64,000 nt of DNA from UBA7672 sp965279085. Lineage in GTDB: Bacteria > Pseudomonadota > Alphaproteobacteria > Caulobacterales > Hyphomonadaceae. Below the pieces are notes generated by a model, which searched no databases, had not been told where the DNA came from, and saw nothing but the letters and a program-made list of their open reading frames with translations. Below are positions 59,131-64,000 of the stretch, in pieces. Both the position numbers and the translations under genes were made by a program. The DNA is taken from positions 1,116,001 to 1,180,000 of the forward strand of contig OZ257149.1 in the NCBI GenBank assembly GCA_965279085.1, read 5' to 3'. Every line of letters starts with the position of its first letter. Positions within the stretch are counted from its first letter, which is position 1.

Positions 59131-60810
59131 ATGACGCTTACAGACATCTTGCTGATCGCAGCGCTCGCCGTTTTCACCCTCGCTTGGTGGATCCGCAAGA
59201 CGCCCGCCCGCCGCATCGTCCTGATCGCCTCCGCCGTGGCTGCTCTCGCCATCTCAGTCGCCGGCTATCTCGACAACCGATGGCAGGATGTGCCCGGCGG
59301 CATCGTCGCGCTGGCATGGCTCATCGCCCTCGGCGGTGTCGTCCTCAAGAACCGCATCACGAAGACTGACCGCACCGGCGGCATCCCCTGGCTCACAGGC
59401 ATCGGCGTCGCGATCAGCGCCGCCGGCGCCATTACCGCCATCCTGCTTTTCCCGGTCTGGCCACTCCCGAAGCCGTCAGGCGACCATGTCGTCGGCGTCC
59501 GCACATTCGAGATCGTCGACACCAGCCGCACCGGCGTTCTCATAGCCAAGCCAGACGAACCCCGCCGCCTTCTGGTCCGCGTCTGGTATCCTGCCCAGTC
59601 CGCATCGGGCGAATCCGCCCCCTACTTCACCGCCGCCGAGGCAAAAAGCACGGCCCTGTCACTCGGCAGTCTCGTCGGTTTCCCGCCCTTCTTCACCTAC
59701 GTCCGCCACGTGAGGACGAACGCCTTCACGGACGCCCCGCTGCTCTCCGGCGCCGCCGATCTGCCGGTGATCTTCTACAGCCACGGCTACACCTCCTTCA
59801 TGAACCAGAACACGGTGCTGATGGAGCATCTCGCCAGCCATGGCTATGTCGTGTTCTCCATCCAGCACACCTATGACTCCTCGGCGACCGCCTTCCCCAA
59901 TGGCGATGTCGCGCCTATGGACCCCGCCCTGTTCGACACGACGGCCGAAACGAACCGCCCGTCTCAGACCGAAGCCCTCGCCGGCACCGATCTCGACAAG
60001 CGCCTCGAAGGCACGCTGGCCTATCAGGAATACTCCATACGCATCGGCGACCGCATCACCGCGAAAAGCACGCCCGCCTGGGTCGCCGACCGCCTCTTCC
60101 TGCACGACACGCTGCAGAAAGCCCCGCCCGCATCCGTCGCCGACATCGCCGCCGCCAGCGATCTGGCGCAAGTCGGTGAAATGGGAATGTCCTTCGGCGG
60201 CGCCATCTCCGGCGAGATCTGCATGATCGACCGCCGCTGCGCCGCGGGCATCAATCTCGATGGCGGCAACTTCCCCTTCACTGCCTTCAATGCCGAGATT
60301 CCCGTTCCCTTCCTGATGTTCCACTCCGACATGGCCGGCCTCTACCGCCAGATGCAAAAGCCCTTGCCCGCCGAAGGCGCGCCGCGCGGCTTCAATGAAT
60401 TCTCCTACGAGCGCATTGCCAACGCCGGCGCACGCGACGACATCTATCGCGTCCAGCTCAAGGGCGCGGCGCACCTCGGCATCTCGGACTTCACGCTCTT
60501 CATGAACCCGCCCGTGCGAGACCCTCTGCTCGGCGGCGGACCGTCGAACGTCATCATCGGCGCCCAGAACGACTTCGTCCTCGGCTTCTTCGACAAGCAC
60601 CTTCGCAAGCAACAGACGGACTTCCCGGCAAAACAGCTGGCTGACTACAAGGACTGGGTCCTGCCCACGCCCAACAACGATCTCCCCACCTGGTGGAACG
60701 CCAAGACCGATGCCGAGCGCGCCGCCATCGAAGCCCGCATCGCCCCGCTGAAACCGAAATACCCAGCCCCGCCCGTCATCACGATGAGCATGTCGCCCGC
60801 CCCGAACTAG
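59131..60810 (+). CDS. membrane-anchored alpha/beta hydrolase (PAF acetylhydrolase-like)
   Basis: The 559-residue protein has four to five N-terminal membrane helices within about residues 1-115 ('TDILLIAALAVFTLAWWI', 'IVLIASAVAALAISVAGYL', 'IVALAWLIALGGVVL', 'GVAISAAGAITAILLF'), then a hydrolase of the platelet-activating-factor acetylhydrolase/dienelactone hydrolase type: 'VIFYSHGYTSF' (oxyanion region), nucleophile Ser in 'MGMSFGGAISG', and catalytic His in 'KGAAHLGISDF'. The catalytic domain is probably periplasmic. Substrate unknown. Its last 4 bp overlap the convergent VanX-type gene. Confidence 0.85.
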   Translation: MTLTDILLIAALAVFTLAWWIRKTPARRIVLIASAVAALAISVAGYLDNRWQDVPGGIVALAWLIALGGVVLKNRITKTDRTGGIPWLTGIGVAISAAGAITAILLFPVWPLPKPSGDHVVGVRTFEIVDTSRTGVLIAKPDEPRRLLVRVWYPAQSASGESAPYFTAAEAKSTALSLGSLVGFPPFFTYVRHVRTNAFTDAPLLSGAADLPVIFYSHGYTSFMNQNTVLMEHLASHGYVVFSIQHTYDSSATAFPNGDVAPMDPALFDTTAETNRPSQTEALAGTDLDKRLEGTLAYQEYSIRIGDRITAKSTPAWVADRLFLHDTLQKAPPASVADIAAASDLAQVGEMGMSFGGAISGEICMIDRRCAAGINLDGGNFPFTAFNAEIPVPFLMFHSDMAGLYRQMQKPLPAEGAPRGFNEFSYERIANAGARDDIYRVQLKGAAHLGISDFTLFMNPPVRDPLLGGGPSNVIIGAQNDFVLGFFDKHLRKQQTDFPAKQLADYKDWVLPTPNNDLPTWWNAKTDAERAAIEARIAPLKPKYPAPPVITMSMSPAPN

Positions 60811-61490
60811 CGGACTGGAAAGTCGAAATACGTTTCCGGATACTGCTCGCCGTTCAGCGTGAAGTGCCACCACTCTTCCTTGAGCGGCCGGAACCCTGCA
60901 TCCATCATCAGACCCTGCAATAGCATCCTGTTCGCCCGCGCCGCCGCGCTTACCGTCATATCCGAAGGCCACGACACCGTATCGAACAAGTCATACGCAC
61001 CGCCCATGTCCATCTCGGCGCCCGTCGCGAGATCAACCACGGTCAGGTCCACCGTCGACCCGCGTGAATGCCCCGACCTCTCCGCGATATAGCCCAGCTC
61101 GAACAATCGTGACTTGTCGACATTGGGATACTGCGCCGCCTTCCGCTTCTGGTCCTGCAGGTCCTTCGCCCACGCGACAAAGTCCGTCACCGCCCGCACC
61201 GGCCGATAGCAATCGAACACCTTCAGGCCCAACCCGAACGGCTTCAGCCGCTTCTGCACCGCATCCAGCGCATCCGCCGCCCGCGACGTCAGCATACAAA
61301 CCGGCGCCTCATATCCATCGATCGGACGCCCAACAAAATTCTCGCTGCCGGCATAGCGCATGTCCACGACAAGGCTCGGGATGATCGAAGCCGCATCGAC
61401 CAGAACAACCTCGCCGCCCCGCTCAGGCCCAGGCGTCTGCGCGCAGCCAGCCACAACAGCCAGCGAAACAGCGGCCACAAACATTCGCAT
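60807..61490 (-). CDS. D-alanyl-D-alanine dipeptidase, VanX/DdpX type, lipoprotein
   Basis: The 227-residue peptidase M15D protein has a lipoprotein signal (MRMFVAAVSLAVVAGC). Zn ligands and catalytic residues are visible: 'ERSGHSRGSTVDLTVVD' (His and Asp), and 'EEWWHFTLNGEQ' (general-base Glu and His). 'KVFDCYRPVRAV' holds the substrate-binding Arg. Related enzymes hydrolyse D-Ala-D-Ala in the cell envelope for peptidoglycan recycling. No vancomycin-resistance genes are nearby, so this is taken as a housekeeping recycling enzyme. Confidence 0.92.
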   Translation of the reverse strand: MRMFVAAVSLAVVAGCAQTPGPERGGEVVLVDAASIIPSLVVDMRYAGSENFVGRPIDGYEAPVCMLTSRAADALDAVQKRLKPFGLGLKVFDCYRPVRAVTDFVAWAKDLQDQKRKAAQYPNVDKSRLFELGYIAERSGHSRGSTVDLTVVDLATGAEMDMGGAYDLFDTVSWPSDMTVSAAARANRMLLQGLMMDAGFRPLKEEWWHFTLNGEQYPETYFDFPVR

Positions 61491-61640
61491 TGCACGTTCC
61501 TCTTCCGCGCCAAACCTGCGGCCAACCGAACGCTACGACAAGGCTTCCCCGGAGTTCCCGCATCGCGACGCCGTCTTGTGTTCAGCGCGCCAATCCACCA
61601 CCGTGGCCCCGATACGCGTCCGCAACGCAGGAACACCCGA

Positions 61641-63155
61641 ATGAAACTCAAGGCAGGTCTCGCCGCCCTCACGGCCGTCGCCCTCGCGGCGTGCACCTCC
61701 ACGCCCGGCGCCGCCTCCTCGGCTCCCACAGCAAAGCTCGACACCGGCATCGTGCAGGGAATATCAACCGGCGACACCTCCGTCTTCCTCGGCATCCCCT
61801 ACGCCGCCCCGCCGGTGGGCGACCTACGCTGGCGCGCGCCGCAACCCGCTGCCGCGTGGCAAGGCGTCCGCCAGGCCACCGCCGTCGGCGCCGCCTGCCC
61901 GCAAGCCACCGTCAGCACCGAGCCATGGGCCCGCGTCGGCACGCAGAGCGAAGACTGCCTCTTCCTCAACATCTGGGCGCCCTCGAACGCCGCCTCGCAA
62001 AAACTCCCGGTCATGTTCTTCATCCACGGCGGCTCCTTCCGCGCGGGCGCAGGCGGCGTGGCGCTCTATGACGGCACAACCATCTCGAAACGCGGCGCCG
62101 TCATCGTCACCATCAACTACCGCCTCGGCCGCCTCGGCTTCTTCGCGCACCCCGCGCTGACGAAAGAGAACACCGACGGCAATCTCGGCAACTACGGCCT
62201 GATGGATCAGGTCGCCGCGCTGCAATGGGCGAAACGCAACATCGCGCTGTTCGGCGGCGATCCCGCCAACATCACCATCTTCGGCGAAAGCGCCGGCGCC
62301 GTTTCGGTGCAAGCGCTCGTCGCCTCGCCCGCGGCCAACGGCCTCTTCGCCAAGGCCATCTCGCAATCCGGCGGCGGCTTCTCGCTCGCCGCGACGCTCA
62401 AGGCCGCCGAAACCGCTGGCGAGGCATGGGCCGCGAAACAGGGCTCGCCGAACGCCACGGCGGCGCAGCTCCGCGCCATGCCCGCCGACAGGATGACCAC
62501 CGCCGCCGATGCCGTCGGCCCAATGATCGACGGCAGGATCGTGAAGGACAGCCCCACCAAGGCCTTCATCACGCGCGAACAGGCCGCCGTGCCGATCATC
62601 CTCGGCGGCAACTCCTGGGAAGCCAGCCTCGTCGGTCTCGACGCCGCCGCCCGTCCCATCCTTGGCGCCTCGTTCAACGGGCTGCTGGAAGAATACAAGG
62701 CGAACCCCTCGCGCGCCGGCGCGCTGGCGGACCTCGCCATTCAGGCCGTCGCCATCCAGCCCTCGCGCTATCTCGCCGAGCGCTCCGCCGCGAAGGGCCA
62801 GCCCGCCTACACCTACTATTTCACGCAACAGCCCCAGAGCGAACGCACGACCAAGCCCGGCGCCGAACACGGCGGCGAACTCTCCTACCTTTTCGGCACG
62901 CGCCTGAACGCCGAAGTCTGGGACGCAGCCGACGAGAAAACCTCGAAGCTGATGGGCGACTACTGGTTCAACTTCGCAAAGACCGGCAACCCGAATGGCC
63001 CCGGCCTCCCCGTGTGGGAACCCATCACCACCACCTCATCCCGCTACATGCTCCTCAACGCCGATGCCCGCACAACCGACTTCAACGCGCTCGAGAACAA
63101 GACGAGAGATGCCAGCGTCCGCTCCGCGACGATGATCTGGGGACAGCCGAAGTAG
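61641..63155 (+). CDS. type B carboxylesterase lipoprotein
   Basis: The ATG at 61641 gives 504 residues. Signal with lipobox 'TAVALAAC' at the start, then the carboxylesterase family: 'FLGIPYAAPPVGDLRWRAP', 'SEDCLFLNIWAPS', oxyanion 'FFIHGGSFRAGAG', nucleophile Ser in 'IFGESAGAVSV', acidic residue region near 'FNGLLEEYKANP', and catalytic His in 'GAEHGGELSYLFG'. It is expected to hydrolyse carboxylic esters in the periplasm or outer membrane. No ribosome binding site is strong (GAACACCCGA). Isolated gene with a 500-bp empty stretch after it. Confidence 0.93.
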   Translation: MKLKAGLAALTAVALAACTSTPGAASSAPTAKLDTGIVQGISTGDTSVFLGIPYAAPPVGDLRWRAPQPAAAWQGVRQATAVGAACPQATVSTEPWARVGTQSEDCLFLNIWAPSNAASQKLPVMFFIHGGSFRAGAGGVALYDGTTISKRGAVIVTINYRLGRLGFFAHPALTKENTDGNLGNYGLMDQVAALQWAKRNIALFGGDPANITIFGESAGAVSVQALVASPAANGLFAKAISQSGGGFSLAATLKAAETAGEAWAAKQGSPNATAAQLRAMPADRMTTAADAVGPMIDGRIVKDSPTKAFITREQAAVPIILGGNSWEASLVGLDAAARPILGASFNGLLEEYKANPSRAGALADLAIQAVAIQPSRYLAERSAAKGQPAYTYYFTQQPQSERTTKPGAEHGGELSYLFGTRLNAEVWDAADEKTSKLMGDYWFNFAKTGNPNGPGLPVWEPITTTSSRYMLLNADARTTDFNALENKTRDASVRSATMIWGQPK

Positions 63156-63691
63156 AAGCCGCAAACGTCACGACCGCGCTTCAACGCAACGGACAGATGT
63201 GACTATCGGGGCGCGGGCGCGATCCCTGGAGGCGTGGATCACCCATCGAATGGCGACGATTGGCCCAATTCGGACGACTGATGGTGTGCTCCGGCAGATC
63301 CGCGCGTCGTGACGATGCGACAGATTAATGCGCGGTCGGACGGCAGTTGAAGCGCTTGGCCAGCAACATGCTGAATCTTCGTCGTGGATGCGGGCCATCA
63401 GGAACGAGAGTGGAAGCGTGGTGAGTCCGCGGCCCTAAGGATTTTGATATGCAATCTCAGGTACCCGCAACTGGCGACTCCGATTGCAAAGCCGCTGCGT
63501 TTTGTGGGGAGTATCCGCCATGGACCTGAACAAGGTGCTGGCTCTTTCTATGACGCGCTCGTCGGCATGGAGATGGTTGTAGCAAAGGCAGCTTTTGTAA
63601 AGCGTTTCAATGAGGGCCGGCCTACCTCCTTCGCGAGCAACGCAACCTGCTCCGAACGGTTGCCCCGGGTGGTCTGAACTGCGGAGTGAAG
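63156..63691. other. 536-bp region without a supported gene
   Basis: It holds one copy of the TGGCCCAA motif (63260). A 97-codon plus-strand frame (63384-63677) has a partly protein-like stretch around 'EMVVAKAAFVKRFNE' but no convincing start; it may be a remnant. No RNA gene is seen. Confidence 0.35.
63260..63279 (+). repeat. TGGCCCAA dispersed motif, copy 4
   Basis: The sequence TTGGCCCAATTCGGACGACT is a degenerate copy of the motif at 851 and 3315, about 60 kb away. Confidence 0.4.
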
Positions 63692-64000
63692 ATGCGCGTC
63701 TCGGAAAGGAAGACAAGTTTCTGGGAAAGACTGATGTTCCGGAAGCTCGACCTCTGGTTTGTATGTTTGCTGGCAATTCTCGGCGTCATTGGGACGATCG
63801 CGTTTGGCAACATCGCAATTTACACCTTCACAGGAGGCACCAAGGCCGGGTTCATCGGAGACGCGGTTTTGACGCTGTCGACGATTCCGCAGCAAGTTGG
63901 AAAACTTTTCAACGCCGACGAATATTCGCGAGCTAAGTCAGACCGTCATCCGGGTAAGAGCGGCTTTGCTTTTGCCTATGCCAAAGGCGCTCGGCCTGAA
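63692..64000 (+). CDS. partial: membrane-anchored protein, runs off the window (arylsulfotransferase-like?)
   Basis: An open frame begins at ATG 63692, 7-8 nt after GGAG, and stays open to the window edge (103 codons seen). It opens 'MRVSERKTSFWERLMFRKLD', followed by a membrane helix ('LWFVCLLAILGVIGTIAFGNIAIY'), then a periplasmic start 'TFTGGTKAGFIGDAVLTLSTIPQQVGKLF'. This N-terminus resembles what I remember of anchored arylsulfotransferase-type proteins, but the catalytic part is outside the window, so the identity is tentative. Confidence 0.6.
   Translation, partial: MRVSERKTSFWERLMFRKLDLWFVCLLAILGVIGTIAFGNIAIYTFTGGTKAGFIGDAVLTLSTIPQQVGKLFNADEYSRAKSDRHPGKSGFAFAYAKGARPE

Noticed and set aside
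57168..59369. Very long plus-strand frame (733 codons) across the glpX promoter, CHRD and aminotransferase genes
   Set aside because: It is extremely Arg/His/Pro-rich, overlaps a well-supported aminotransferase in another frame and lacks any domain. It is a by-product of high GC.
59659..60972. Minus-strand frame of 437 codons opposite the alpha/beta hydrolase
   Set aside because: Gly/Ala/Val/Arg-rich mirror of a well-supported gene, with no motif.
60807..61490. VanX-type gene as a vancomycin-resistance determinant
   Set aside because: No vanH, vanA or regulator is nearby, and the lipoprotein form in a Gram-negative fits peptidoglycan recycling.
61824..62870. Minus-strand frame of 348 codons opposite the carboxylesterase
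   Set aside because: Antisense shadow of a gene with complete catalytic motifs; composition is non-protein-like.
1..64000. CRISPR arrays and insertion sequences
   Set aside because: No regularly spaced direct repeats and no transposase-like protein were seen on either strand.

Overview
The window looks like the chromosome of a GC-rich alphaproteobacterium, possibly Caulobacterales or a Hyphomonadaceae-like lineage. The support is the adjacent recJ and glpX genes, a FixK-type regulator with matching TTGA-N6-TCAA boxes, an HWE histidine kinase, RcnB-type periplasmic proteins and an omega-amino-acid:pyruvate aminotransferase. No rRNA or other marker fixes the taxon, so this is an inference. The window has three blocks.

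Block 1 (about 1-30.8 kb). First come a CadC-like winged-helix/TPR regulator divergent from a secreted protein, and a few small hypotheticals. From about 4.8 to 28 kb there is a low-oxygen/stress persistence cluster: TPM-domain membrane protein, two related c-type cytochrome lipoproteins, a flavodoxin-fold quinone reductase, an eRF1-like 'translational machinery' protein, a FixK-like CRP/FNR regulator, a universal stress protein, a P-type cation ATPase, two-domain SDR context, an NDP-forming acyl-CoA synthetase fused to a GNAT domain, an MgtC-like membrane protein, a MacB/LolC-like ABC exporter with HlyD adaptor, a thymidine/AMP phosphorylase overlapping a PRPP-synthetase homologue, a beta-CASP metallo-beta-lactamase RNase, a third cytochrome and a tandem RcnB protein. 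Several promoters carry FixK-type boxes, so the cluster reads as one oxygen-controlled regulon for ATP, nucleotide and RNA economy.

Block 2 (30,918-53,225). This is a 22.3-kb genomic island inserted at the 3' end of tRNA-Glu(UUC). An 18-bp direct repeat containing the tRNA 3' end marks both boundaries, and a tyrosine integrase sits just inside the left one. The left arm is satellite-like: integrase, unknown protein, AlpA-like HTH, and a primase/VapE-type replication protein followed by an iteron-like region. No capsid, packaging or conjugation genes are visible. The rest is cargo on the minus strand. A five-gene operon with every junction overlapping encodes a type III-like restriction helicase-nuclease, a DUF262/HNH protein, a long adenine methyltransferase, a DUF429 RNase H-fold protein and a RelE-like/UvrD helicase fusion. 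Upstream of it lie a TcmP + three-Cys-motif (Gp37/Gp68) pair, an HWE histidine kinase, and a pair made of a membrane OmpA-like protein and a GIY-YIG-like protein. I judge this to be a defence island with several poorly described modules. A second, N-terminally truncated integrase lies just outside the left boundary, which suggests an older tandem insertion.

Block 3 (53.2-64 kb). Ordinary chromosomal genes: tRNA-Glu, recJ, SDR, a divergent glpX, CHRD lipoprotein, class III aminotransferase, alpha/beta hydrolase, VanX-type dipeptidase, type B carboxylesterase, and a membrane-anchored gene that runs off the right edge.
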